DNA from: Marasmius tenuissimus
Taxonomy: Eukaryota; Basidiomycota; Agaricomycetes; Agaricales; Marasmiaceae
Assembly (NCBI GenBank): GCA_029532415.1
Contig: JAQOTA010000035.1
Location: 62,001-126,000 of the forward strand
Direction: 5' to 3'
Length of the DNA: 64,000 nt
Shown: piece after piece, positions 44,701 to 55,429 of the stretch
Layout of the letters: the number at the start of each line of letters is the position of its first letter
Numbering within the stretch: position 1 is the stretch's first letter
Notes under the pieces: model-generated
Database searches by the model: none
What the model saw: only the letters and a program-made list of their open reading frames with translations
What the model was told of the DNA's origin: nothing
Position numbers and translations under genes: made by a program

Positions 44701-45990
44701 GTTACGACTCTGTCCTTTGACGACGACTTGTTTCGTATCACCGTAGTCTCGACGGTGAATCCAAGGAGATGGTGGTGAAGAGGCAGTAGGAGTAGATCCA
44801 GTGCTAGTGAGGGGGTTGGAAGTTAGGACTGGCTCAGTAGGTCCACAAGTCGCCGGTAAATTATCTATTTTCTGTTGAGAGATAGCTGGAGGATTGACGT
44901 CACACTATATCAGAGTGAGTGAGAATGGAAGGGTGTAACCAAAAACATGTCAACTCACTGACTCAAACCAATATCCGCGCCAATCCGGGTTGCGAGACCC
45001 AGTACATGGCCGAACACTAACTCTGTTGGGACAGGTTCCATCATTTTCGGGACACTGCGGATTGGTTGGTACAGCAAGATGTCTCCAGCGAAGGCGCGAG
45101 GGCTCTGACATAGCGAGTTTGAGTTGTATATGCGAGAGAGAGACGAGAAAGAAGGGAGGGTATGCGGCTCGTTCTGACCGTTCGCAACTTCAACTATGGG
45201 TTTTATAGGTGCGAGAAGAGGACAATAGTCAGCCACCAACCATGGCCCAAGCCCCAAGAGTGTGGCAGCCACAGTATTCAAAGCCAAAACAGGAGAACAT
45301 AGGACAAGTAGACAGTATTGTTGATCGGGATGGTAGGTGCTGAAACGTTGATTTCAAGGGTAGCTCAAGGAGGGGGCATTTCTTTCTCGTCATACAAGTT
45401 AGAATCTGTATTGAGAGGGTATAGGAAACATTCTTGATAGGATCAGTACATGTCTGTGAGATAGAGAGTAGTGAGCCACTGAGGGAATCCTATTACACGT
45501 ACCAGGTCTGCTGTACCAGTGGCGAGCATGAGATGACGCCACACATATTCCCGTAGTACTATCTCTTGTCCAAATAAAGAGACAGTTTGAGTCGGTTTGT
45601 ATGAAGGCCACAATGAGAGGGGGCCAAAGCCAACGCCAACATGACGCGTCGCATGGAAATGGCCAAGGGACACCAGCGGCGAGGACCGGCCAGACGCTGT
45701 TAATCGAAACCTTTTGATTTGTTTCGATTTGAGATGAGTAGTTTCGATTGCAAAATTTGGCTGGTCTGGAAGTTCTGGCCGTTAGACTACAATTCAGTCA
45801 ATTTCAATGGCACGCTACCAACATGGAAAGCAAGCCATTGCTTTGAGTATAACCCACAATATGAAGTTTGTTACATTTGCACTGGCTACAGCAACTTCAG
45901 TGGTAGCTATAGCGGTGGCTTTGCAATCCAACAAGCGACCATTTTTCACCCGAGTTTATACTGGTCAGATGTGGTGAGAAGACCTGATGA
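44701..45990. other. No recognisable gene
   Basis: The longest frame (minus, 44955-45287) is mildly hydrophobic but without a family. A Ser/Thr/Pro-rich minus frame near 44720-44860 could be an upstream exon of the preceding gene. Confidence 0.35.
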
Positions 45991-46039
45991 AAGGCACATT
46001 GCTGCTCTTTTTTTCCAAAATCAAACCTTCTTAGCTTCA

Positions 46040-46610
46040 GCCAAATAGGACGGAATGAGCACTTTCGTCGTATGTTTGGAATGAAGAAGAAGGTATTCCA
46101 GGAGCTTGTGTGGGAACTTTGACAGACATGTGGTCTCAAAGGTAGTAGATATGTCACAGCAGAGGAGTGCGTTGCAATATTTCTATGCGCAGTAGTGGTT
46201 GGGGGAATATCCAACCATAGTCTCCAGGAGTGGTTTCAATGCAGTGGCGATACAATTTCAAGGTACATCAGCTATCCAGTACGAAAAAGTTGACATTCTG
46301 ATCACAGTAGATATAGGTTCTTCCATTACATTCTCAATATGCTTGTGGGAACTTCATTCTACTGCAAAGATGTCTCGCTTCCTTCTCTGTCTCAAGTTCC
46401 TCCTGAGATTGTGGATGATACAAAGCACACAACCTACTTCAAGGATTGCATTGGGGCTATCAATGGGGTCCACATCCCAGCTCAGAGGAAGCTTCAAATC
46501 AGTTTCAAAACTGTAAAGGTTTCATTTCCCAGAATGTTCTAGCTGCCTGTACCTTCTCTCTTTTCTTCTGCTACATACTATATAAAAAAGTCAAGTACAC
46601 ACTGGCCCAA
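46040..46610 (+). pseudogene. Harbinger/PIF-like (DDE_4) transposase, decayed
   Basis: Across three frames the plus strand reads MFGMKKKVFQELVWEL, SRYVTAEE, SNHSLQEWFQCSGDTISRYI, SLPSLSQVPPEIV, YFKDCIGAINGVHIPAQ and KGFISQNVLAACTFSLFFCY. This is the standard order of PIF/Harbinger transposases. The usual catalytic Asp in 'CIGAIDGTH' is Asn here (codon at 46462-46464), a change one G-to-A transition would explain. Several stops and frame changes also exist. Its usual partner, a Myb/SANT-like gene, lies just to the right on the other strand. Confidence 0.8.
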
Positions 46611-46728
46611 GGCTATCCCATTGCTCATCACTCGCTTCTACACACTGTTGCTCTTTGTTCCATCCCCAGCCCGACTTGTTGATCAATCTCTTCAAGTTGT
46701 TGTACTCAGTTTTGAGCTACAGGGGGGA

Positions 46729-47202
46729 TCAGTGAGTTAAATGAGAGTTCAAAAAAGCGAAAAACTCGAAACTCACCCCGGCATAGTGATCGCGGATGCT
46801 GCTTGCAGTTTTCGGAGTCCCACCGCTCCTCTTTTCACTGCCCTTGAGAGCTTCCATAGCGGCAGTGATAGCCAATGTCTTCCAGCCTCCACTCGACGTC
46901 TGTGCACCCTCTGCCTTCTGCTCTTTGAAAACCTCCATCAAAAGTAAGTCATCTTCGTCACTGTAAACAGCATGAGGATGCTTGGCGACATCGTCCGGAG
47001 TTTATTGAGTGAGAACTGGCTGTGGAGGGGGGGTAGACTCGGCGGGTAGTGCCAGTTGCGTGCCCTTAGCGGTGTCTTGTTTTTTCTTGTTCTTGCTTCC
47101 GCGTGGGCGGCCTGGACATCTTCTAGTAGGAGAAGCAGCGGGAGAAGATTCGGGCGGAGGAAGTTGGTTCTCTTGATTTTCGGGATCTGCCATCGCGATC
47201 AA
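46729..47202 (-). pseudogene. Myb/SANT-like DNA-binding protein, Harbinger partner, one stop
   Basis: The minus-strand frame starts at 47202 (or the second Met at 47190). It has a Pro/Ser-rich leader, an AT-hook-like GRPRGSKNKKK, then a TAA at 47002-47004. In the same frame follow DEDDLLLMEVFKEQKAEG, SGGWKTLAITAAMEAL, TPKTASSIRDHY. The Trp and helical spacing match the Myb/SANT-like domain that Harbinger-type elements encode beside their transposase to bind element ends. Orientation is tail-to-tail with the transposase fragment. A short last exon to 46729 may follow an intron. Confidence 0.65.
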
Positions 47203-47256
47203 TGACGGGAAGAGAAGTTGAGCGCTGAATCTGGTGAGCGCGCGATGAACAATTTA

Positions 47257-47960
47257 CTGGGTTTTGCATAATTCCGTGAAAATGGGAAAAAAGTTTTTTG
47301 CCTTACGTGACCCGGTCCGGTACTTCCAGCCGCAGTGGCAGAGACATTTTGAAACCCCGCAGTATATGATCAATTCGGTGAGTGGGTAGCTAGCACATCG
47401 ACACGCCCGACATGCCTTCTCCTTCAATGTCATCAGTACAGGATGTTGAGGTATTTGATGAGCTTTGAAGCCTCATGGCCACCTGGGGCTTTGAAGCCGA
47501 CCACTACTACCGTAAACGTCCGGATGAACACAGTGACAACAACTTACAAGCCTCACTCAGCGACTGATTCCTGAAGCATGAATAACACCATTGCTCTATC
47601 GTTCCGAAACCTGCAGTCACGGTCAGTTTCTATTAACAGGTATGGAAAGCAGCCGCAGAGTGCGAAACTGTGCAATGTATCAATAAGCTGCAATGTAACT
47701 GGGAAGTGAAAATGGGCACATAAAATCATCTACTACAATGACCAAAGTGTTTACAAGGACCAAGATTGTTGTTTCTAATCATTCCACTCAGTATAAGACT
47801 TCATAGCCCGAGGACAGTACGCCCTGCGTCGCTCACGCCACAAAGTACCCTCCAGTTCCTCTCGGAAAATCCCACCTGCCGCTGCGGCTGGAAGTACCGG
47901 ACCGGGTCACGTAAGGCAAAAAACTTTTTTCCCATTTTCACGGAATTATGCAAAACCCAG
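47257..47960. mobile_element. 704 bp TA-flanked element with 85 bp inverted repeats
   Basis: Bases 47257-47341 (starting CTGGGTTTTGCATAATTCCG) recur inverted at 47876-47960, with a single C/T difference at a CpG by eye. TA flanks both ends (47255-47256 and 47961-47962). The interior is non-coding. The near-identity of the arms suggests a young insertion or arm homogenisation. It starts 55 bases upstream of the first Met of the Myb/SANT-like ORF. Confidence 0.88.
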
Positions 47961-48089
47961 TACTCATGTCCTGATTTCATCATTGGTGAGCCGAACGCTT
48001 CATATAGTTGGAGATGTCCAAGAAAAGTATTTTATTACTCTATCTGACACAGAAATTACAAATATTATTTTTTCACAGGGGAATCCTTA

Positions 48090-48278
48090 GGCCCCGTTCG
48101 GCTCGTCGGATAAGATAGGATAACAATAAAAAAACATTGATTTCCCTGTCTGATTGTGGGCGCCTAAATAATTGTTTTATTCTTCTCTGACGGACTTCAA
48201 TATTTTTGGCGGGGAAATCCTTATCTTATCCGACGAGCCGAACGGGGCCTTATCTTATCCGACAAGCCGAACGGGGCC
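48090..48278. mobile_element. 189 bp MITE with tandemly duplicated right arm
   Basis: The left arm GGCCCCGTTCGGCTCGTCGG continuing to ATAAGATA (48090-48117) is inverted at about 48222-48249 and again at about 48250-48278. The outer ends are flanked by TA (48088-48089, 48279-48280) or, more broadly, TTA/TAA. The GGCCCCGTTCGG terminus resembles Harbinger/Tourist-like MITE ends. The second right-arm copy has one A/G change. Confidence 0.82.
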
Positions 48279-48280
48279 TA

Positions 48281-48920
48281 AGGCTCCAGTTCCTCCCCGC
48301 CGGCCATTTTGAACGGTATTCTAATTTGTTCTCAAAACCAGAGTCGGAAAGTCATTGGACTACGAGTAGAACAACCTGAACACACAAGGAATTATCTGAG
48401 CTATATGCCCTCTCCATTGCTTGAGAACAGGATCAGGTTGGTAGCGAACGTCTATTGATGCTGTTGATGGGGATGTATTGCGCGCTTCGATCATCACCAA
48501 TCGTCCAGCCTTCCAGGTTGGCAGTGCAAATCTTGTATCCGAGTATGATTGTTGAGCATTCGCAAACCGTCGCGAAGATGCCTCCCAGTGCCGGGCTATC
48601 GGAGTGGTGTACCAGTAGTTCTCGACCGCTATATAACACTGGCCTACATGATTCGAGTTTTGGCAACTCTTTAGAATATACCCCAGAAATAGTGGCAAAT
48701 ACTTATGCGCTGCCGTCGAATCTAAGTACTTCTATCAGTCCATCCATCTTACGGAATATCACGGGTGGTGGCAACATGAAACTGATGGAATCTTTCCACG
48801 CGATTTGAGGTCTAGAACGGTACATTAAGTGTGATCGCGCTCTATTACTGCTGAGCAGGCACCCCGCACCCAAGCCTCTTATCAACTCATTCGCATACTT
48901 CTGAACAGAGCTTAACGGGT
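48281..48920. promoter_or_regulatory. Upstream region of the membrane-protein gene
   Basis: No protein is supported here. The 300-400 bases before the ATG resemble 54520-54864, upstream of the broken copy. Shared words are CATCCATCTTACG / CATTCATCTTACG, ATACATTAA-like, and TCAACTCATTCGCATACTTCT / TCAACTTATTCACATACTTCT. A TATATAA at about 48629 is a candidate core element, but it is far from the start. Confidence 0.45.
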
Positions 48921-48924
48921 GACA

Positions 48925-50444
48925 ATGAATCGTGACTTCGAGACTCGATACCCCCGTCGAATTATTGTGGACGACAAAGACCCCCGAATCATTTACTCGG
49001 ACACCAATGCTTGGAACATTGACGGATCGTCTTTTGACAACTACGGGATACTCGGACAGCCATACAACCATTCAATGACTGGAACAAACTCTGAAACGGC
49101 AAGCTTTGCATTCAGCTTTGAGGGTGGGTTATTCCTTGGGGTTTCGCTAGCAAAAAGTTTAACCCAGTTTGCTTTCTGTTTCCTTCAAAGGCAACTTTTT
49201 TCAAGTCAGAGGTGCTAAGGACAATCGCAAAATCGCCCCCCTTTCCAATACCCAGGGTTTACGGGACAACCTGTCTCTTTTCCCCAACTACACCTGCAAG
49301 ATTGACAACGAGTCCATCCCCCCCATCCAGTATGAGTCTCACAAATACGCCGTCACCAACCTCGTTCTGTGCGAAGGCGAGCTTCCCAACGCAGAACATA
49401 CGTTAACCATGGATATCACACTCAATAACCCAAAGGATCAAATTTTCTGGGTGGATTCCATCGAATATTCCCCATTGGACAGCGCGAACATCACGAAGCA
49501 GGTACTGAAAGTGGACTCGAGTGACTCAAGTTGCTTCTATTCCAACGGAAGTAATGAATGGCGTATCGCGGAGGGGGACTTCAATACCGTGAATTGGACA
49601 ATCACACCAAATGCGACAATGTCCTTCAAGTTCAATGGTGAGTCTGCTTTCACGAGCGCTTTCCTCAGATTGGTCTGCTGACGTCTGTGATGTTTTGATA
49701 GGAACCTCAGTATCCCTGTACGGGATCAATGCTCAGGGGGAAGATGGCACATTCCTTGATGACAGTTCGGGCTCCTACAGCATTGATGGTGGCCCGCCCA
49801 TCGCCTTCATCATCCCGGGAACAAAAGCCGTGCCCCAAGATTCGGGGAACCAAACTGCATGGGCAAATCAATTTATGTTCGAAAATAAGTCGCTTAGTAG
49901 CGAGAACGAGCACGAGATGGCTATTTCTTACACTGGAACCGGCACGAATACGTCGCAGATGTTGGTCATTGATTATTTCTATGTGGCCAGCAACGGGGTC
50001 GTAATCAACGAAAACCAACTTGGGCCAGCAGAGCCAGAGAAGAGAGCTGTCCCTACTGGAGGGATTGTAGGTGGTGTTTTAGGTGGTACATTTGGCCTTA
50101 TAGCGATCAGCGGGTTGCTTTGGCTCCTAAGGAGGCGGAGGAGACGGTGGGGTGGCCCGAGGGAGTTGTGCGATGAGGGTTGGGCTGATGCGCCATCCAA
50201 TACCATTTCTGAGGCTTGGATGGGCGAACCTCCACATGATTCACGGCCTCCGACGCAAGCTATCGGAACGACACAATACGAATCCAGAGAACCGCTGGCA
50301 GCGAATTTTTTGAACATGAAGCGTGCGCAGCGAGAGGTGACCAATGGTCAGTCGTGTCAGGAGCAGGACAGCGGTTTTCGATATGCGGCAGTAAACACCG
50401 CAGATACTTCTGATAGGATCCCGCCGGCTTACACGGTGGAGTAG
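48925..50444 (+). CDS. Single-pass membrane protein with extracellular-type domain (3 exons)
   Basis: Exons 48925-49123, 49191-49637 and 49702-50444 join in frame to 462 residues. Residues 1-330 contain VDDKDPRI, FWVDSIEYSPLD, three Cys, many Asn-X-Ser/Thr sites and paired short beta-like repeats (SGSYSIDGGPP). This pattern is common in basidiomycete surface proteins of unknown role. Residues about 335-358 (GGIVGGVLGG...GLLWLL) form one transmembrane helix with a Gly-rich start, followed by six Arg as a cytosolic stop. The remaining 100 residues form a Pro/Ser-rich tail with PPAYTVE at the end. No signal peptide precedes exon 1. Either an upstream exon is missed or the helix itself targets the protein. 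Broken copies at 33860 and 54865 confirm the exon boundaries. Confidence 0.82.
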
Positions 50445-51590
50445 TTCAGACTGATCGTATTTGTCATTGGTCTATTTCTCATCGGTCCGTGAATGAGATG
50501 TCTTTCATACTTTAATGTTATTAGGTTAGTTTCTTGTCACGCCAAATTCGGCCAGTAAAGGTGTTGGATAGCCACTCAAGATGTTCTCACTTTGACGAGG
50601 CTGTTCTGCGATTACGGCCGGTGCCAGCCTCCTAGAACAGTGAGGCTAGGCGGATTAGGCGGGGGAGTGGGGGAGAGAGGATTGACTGTGCGTAATTTTG
50701 ATTATCTAAAACTTCGTCAACAAATCAAATAAGAAAAACCCCTAGGCTCGAACCAGCCAACCGGCAGCTCACGAGGTAACGTTGTTGAGTCTGGGGAACA
50801 CCCCATCACTACCTCACGGTGATGTGAGTGAGCTCACAAACTTCCAGAGATCGGGTTAAATGAGAAATTACTCCTATATAAAAAACCCCTCCTGGACCCT
50901 CTGACTGTCACTCGCCGTACAGTCGGCTGGCTTTGGAGCCTGCTGATGCATGGGTTGGAGATCATAATTGAACACATTGTACAAATGGGCGTAGCATAGC
51001 AATGCTAACGCTGCGGGCATTTTGATGACCAGTAGGACATGACGTGCTTGTGTCCAGTAGGGCATAACAAACAAGACCTCTGTGATTGAAAATAAAGGAT
51101 TGATGGTGTTTTTCTCCCTGTTGATTTTATCTCAATCCGGGGCCTCTCTCCAATGACGCGTCAGTTCCGGAATGACCCACAATTCTAAGAGCATTCGGGT
51201 AGCCGGGAGTACGAGTCACCTGGACAGTGTCCGCGTTATCAATTCCGCAAAGTTTGAGCCAGACCATAGGAGGTACTCTGAGGTATTCCTGGAACTTCCT
51301 AGACACTATTTATGCACAAAAGACATTGAAAAGTGGTCATATTTCATTGTTAGGTAGTTAGAAAGATACCACGAGGGCTACAGACCGGCTAACGCATCAT
51401 TAAACCTCTAGTCTTCCGAAGGCATTATTCATGAATACCGGACTATATCAAAGGTATCAGCACTTACCAGCTCGTCAAGAGCTTCAACTAGAGTTTTGTA
51501 GCAGGGAATACTAAGTGGGATTGACTAGAATCTGGAAAGGTTGAGATCCGAAGCTTAAAGGCTGAAGTTATGCATGCAGCCAGCCCAGGC
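50445..51590. other. No recognisable gene
   Basis: A purine-rich GGCGGATTAGGCGGGGGAGTGGG patch lies near 50650. Otherwise no coding or repeat structure could be supported. Confidence 0.45.
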
Positions 51591-51599
51591 AGGACTCAA

Positions 51600-51690
51600 G
51601 CAGGACCCGAAGGGGGGGTTTCTTTGACGTGTAAAACCCACCTCAAAGGCCCTGCTCGGGCGTGCTCGGTTCTCTGTAATACCATCGTTT
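51600..51690 (+). repeat. Copy of a foldback repeat also found at 54262-54362
   Basis: GGGGGGTTTCTTTGACG, then ACCTCAAAGGCCCTGCTCGGGCGTGC, match the reverse complement of 54270-54340. Only this half is well conserved here, together with a CATGCAGCC word upstream at about 51572. Confidence 0.55.
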
Positions 51691-52145
51691 TGCACGCCTT
51701 GCTCTCAATATGCAGAATTGCCCGATCCTGCTCGCCGATCCTGCTCCTCCATTGTAGGTCCTCTGGCATGGGTGTTTTTTAATGATAAATGAATACCTCA
51801 GGGCGTGGATTCTGGATGGGGCTGGGGTACTTGGGAAGAGAACACTAACATATAACCTCCCTTGTAAAGAGGCAGCTCGGCAGGTCGAGGCGCTCAACGA
51901 CGTCGGGGTAGAGGTGACATTCAGTGACGGGGCAGTTCTCGGAGGACCATTCCTTTTTCCGTGTTGAGCTTCTTGGGTCGGAGACATATGCGTTGTGAAG
52001 ACAGATACGCGCTATGACGATTCATCAGGACTTAGCAACATTTGGAAAGCGAGAAACTGGACGCGCACTTGTACGAGGGGTGGAATTTACTCCAATATCA
52101 ATCTGCTGATTTCCATCCAACGAAAGGATCTCCATTGTACTCATG

Positions 52146-53366
52146 TGAGGATATACCACTTGCACCGTCCACCCCCTCTTGACCACTTACACCACCCACC
52201 TCTACTTACACCACATGAGGTTCAGATGCACCCGATTTCTCAAGATACACCACTTCGACATTGAAGAAGGTGGTGTAGGATGGCAGTTGCCAATTCAGGA
52301 ATGTAGCCAAAGCGAAACCGAGGCTCGAGCCTGCTCGCCTTTAATAGACCCCAGGTCAACAGTGTTCAATGTCTCCCTTTTTCTCCCGTCCCCAGCACTC
52401 GTCACGGCGTGAAAAAATTGCGTGCGTGTATATTTCGGTATAGACTTTGACCTTGCGCTCATCACTACGCCACATTGCTAACATACGGCTACAGCATTGA
52501 TCTTAGTATAGTAGTAGTCACTGTAGCCGCTTCACATAACAATCTATACGTTATCTACTTGTAATCCACAAAATTAATTTGTTTTAACCTATACAATAGC
52601 CAATGTCCTCTTCAAAGCAACCCACCTGTACTAGATTGTGGCGCGACTGAGATGTCAAGAACGGCGAAGATTGTTAAGCAACGCAGCCCCGGATGGGCCA
52701 GTAAATATCAATGTAAGTTCTCAATCATACATTTGCCTTTCTTTACAAACTTTGAAACGGGCGATGAATTCATGCTTTTCACGGACATGCTGCGCTACTG
52801 TGCGATGGCCATAATAATGCGTACAAAGCGGAAGGATGTTATGGTATCATAGTCCAGCGCGAGCGCGTCTGCCAAACTGTCAATTTAACGTTCCTTCAGC
52901 GTCAAGTTCAACTCCCCCACCAAACCTCCATGGTTTTATCGAAACCTTTTCGGACGATCCGGAGACCAACCGAAGACAGTATTTTGATGGTAGTCTAGTC
53001 TACTTCTCCACTTATCTTCCGTTATACGACAATGAATCTAGTGTTCAAAGCTAAACTACCTTCGCTGCCACATCGCTGACAGGTGAATAATTTTGGAACT
53101 TAGTGATAATCACGCGGAGTGACGGCCCAAGCACAGAGACGACTCAGAGAGTCCCCGGATGGAAAAGCGGGCACGCCGTCAGGCATATCGTCTGATTTAT
53201 CTTGCCCCACTTTTAGAGACTACTTACACCACCACCACCTTGACACATGGTCTTTTCAGGTGGTGTAGCTAGGGAATTCGGGTGCATCTGAGGTCTATAT
53301 GGTGTAAGTAAGGGTGGGTGGTGTAAGTGGTCAAGAGGGGGTGGACGGTGCAAGTGGTCAATCCCG
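52146..53366. mobile_element. 1.22 kb non-autonomous element with TTACACCACC subterminal repeats
   Basis: Perfect 9 bp direct repeats GTACTCATG flank the region (52137-52145 and 53367-53375). Just inside, the left arm from about 52155 (CCACTTGCACCGTCCACCCC) recurs inverted at the right end to about 53357, over roughly 120 bases. Both arms contain several copies of ACTTACACCACC and a shared CAGATGCACCCGA. Multiple short subterminal motifs with an 8-9 bp duplication fit a hAT-like element. The interior (52280-53220) has small frames, none recognisable. Confidence 0.8.
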
Positions 53367-53375
53367 GTACTCATG

Positions 53376-54260
53376 GCCAGAGACCGAAGGTCGAGCGATG
53401 ACTGAAGGGTTCTCTTCAATCGTGGGAGCCGGGGTTAGGAATAGTACGAAGGCAAGCAAATTTTAGGCTGATGAGTTTTTGCCGTAGGCTGGTTATAGGG
53501 AGCTGAGTCTCTTAAATTTGGCATGATGGTGGTGAGTCTGAGGGAGATCATCCGGGTGCCCGGTCTTTTCTTGGGCTCAGTGGGTTGAAGGTTCTGGTTT
53601 GAGACGAAAGTATATTTTTGGTCGATCTCTTTTATCGGGGTTTCAGTGTGAAAAGTGTACTTCCTAGCTTCAACGGCATCCTCTATTGTATTTGTGGTAT
53701 CTGAAGGGACAAATGCGCCAAGATATGAGTAAAAGACGAACCGCGGTCTGTTCCTTCATTCCTCCCCTAATTTCATAACCTGCTCGTAGCTTTGTCAACT
53801 ACTGATCCTCGCCGAAGTGAACCAGCTTATCCAATCCTCCTCTCTCCAGACCGTTTCTGCTATGAAGAGTGCCAGCTCTGAGGGAAACGGCACATTTTTT
53901 TGGGTGACCACGACTGCTCGCACCGTGTTTCTGTGCACTGTGCAACATCGCAGCAGATTGATAGTTGCTGAAATCGAATGAAAAGAGGCCTAAGTCTAAC
54001 ATATCGTTGTAGATATTGTACTGAAGAAGGAGAGTATACGCACCGTAATACTACGGATTGATTTTCTAGTAGGATGTGACTCCGACGTACCTGGATGTGT
54101 ACGAGAGTGTCTCCTGGAGTGGCTCTGAGCGCAAGAGCAGGATTAAAACGTGAGCTACCCCACGGCGGACGGTAGTGTGTGCTGCTGGGAGGGTTTTCGG
54201 AAGATGAGGACGAGCTCGCCCTGGCTGCTCGAGTACATTATGGGCAATGAGCAAGCTGTG
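53376..54260. other. No recognisable gene
   Basis: Only short frames without domains are present on either strand. Confidence 0.4.
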
Positions 54261-54261
54261 G

Positions 54262-54362
54262 TGCATGATTACGGCACGCGAGCAGGGCGTTTGAGGTACC
54301 TTTTGCGCGTCAGGAAACCCCTCCCCCCTCGAGGCCTTGCTCGATGCCGTAATAGTGCATGC
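54262..54362. repeat. ~100 bp foldback (MITE-like) repeat
   Basis: GTGCATGATTACGGCACGCG at the left pairs imperfectly with TGCCGTAATAGTGCATGC at the right. Both arms also carry GAGCAGGGC / GGCCTTGCTC. The centre includes GAAACCCCTCCCCCC. A related sequence sits inverted at 51600-51690. Confidence 0.6.
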
Positions 54363-54864
54363 AGCCTAAGGTGGCTTTGTCTTCGCATGAATACAAGGTC
54401 TGTTCAGAATAGGATCTCAAGCTCGTGGTGGAGATACAATAGATGCAAATGTAAGTCTCTTTCATGATCACTTCTCCCTTTGCTTGTACGCGTTGATCAC
54501 CGCGACTCGTCTACCATCAGAATTTGGCAGTGCGAGCATTATACCCAAATGATGTCGCACGCCACAAAGGTGGCACCCCCTGGTTGAGTTTCCAATATTC
54601 TCCATTATTGGCCGTGCAAGGCCATGTAGTTGGGAGAAATTGCACGTTCAAAAATAGTACTTACTCGGGGCGTTTTGCTATGCGCTCGTTAAGTCTGTAT
54701 CCGTCCATTCATCTTACGAGACATAAAATAACTCCAGTTGATTGGAGCTTCAGGGAGATACATTAAATAGGGCGGCGTTTTATCACTGTTAGTACACACC
54801 CCACTCCTATACCTTCAATCAACTTATTCACATACTTCTACGGGCGAAAGGTTTCCGGTTCGCA

Positions 54865-55061
54865 ATGTCAGACTTCGATACTCAATATCCCCGTCGGATA
54901 ATGGTAGATGACAAAGATCCCCGAATCAGTTACGACGGCGTATGGAATTTCGACGAACTCACTTTTGCCGATGTTGGGACAAACGGAGACCCGTACAACC
55001 AGTCAATGACTGGAACCAACTCCGCCCAAACGATCTTCAAATTCACTTTTGAGGGTGGGTG
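54865..55061 (+). pseudogene. Exon 1 of a third membrane-protein copy
   Basis: The frame from the ATG at 54865 reads Met-Ser-Asp-Phe-Asp-Thr-Gln-Tyr-Pro-Arg-Arg, then VDDKDPRIS and YNQSMTGTNSAQT, to TFEG. It ends at the same GTGGGT donor position as exon 1 of the gene at 48925. No matching exon 2 follows; after about 130 bases of unrelated sequence a fragment of the secreted-protein family begins. About 350 bases upstream are also homologous. Confidence 0.8.
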
Positions 55062-55429
55062 GCAAGTGTGTACGTACCGAGTTTGGAGTACTCACGCAGG
55101 ATATATGATACTACGGCAGGCGTCACCCTAGATGCACGAAAGCGGGCGCTGGTGTTCTTACGGGAGATCTGAATACAAAGACCACTTTGTATTCAACTCC
55201 ATCAACGCTGGCATCACAGACAGTGGACTTTTTGTTATATTCGAAACACACCTCAATGTTCTGGGCTTACTACTACTGATGATCCTCGCAGTTATCTCGT
55301 CCGCTCAAGTTCGCAGTGCTCTGGGGCAACGAAGCCACCCCCAAACAAACGCTACCGATGTGGATGTGAGAGAGTGCGAACGCTTCCACATTTAGCCTCC
55401 GCCATCTGTTGCAATTGATTCCCGATTGA

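Noticed and set aside
47035..47130. AT-hook motif as a host chromatin protein
   Set aside because: The same frame continues into a Myb/SANT-like domain adjacent to a Harbinger transposase, so a transposon partner protein is the better reading.
48360..48698. 112-codon minus-strand ORF beside the membrane-protein gene
   Set aside because: It lies in the duplicated upstream region shared with 54.5 kb and is not kept open there.
50735..50790. GGCTGGTTCGAGCC word on the minus strand as a tRNA
   Set aside because: The five-base T-stem does not pair and no cloverleaf is possible nearby.
52146..53366. ACTTACACCACC repeats as a CRISPR-like array or telomere tract
   Set aside because: Copies are few, irregularly spaced and confined to the inverted ends of one TA-independent element with a direct-repeat flank; the organism is eukaryotic.
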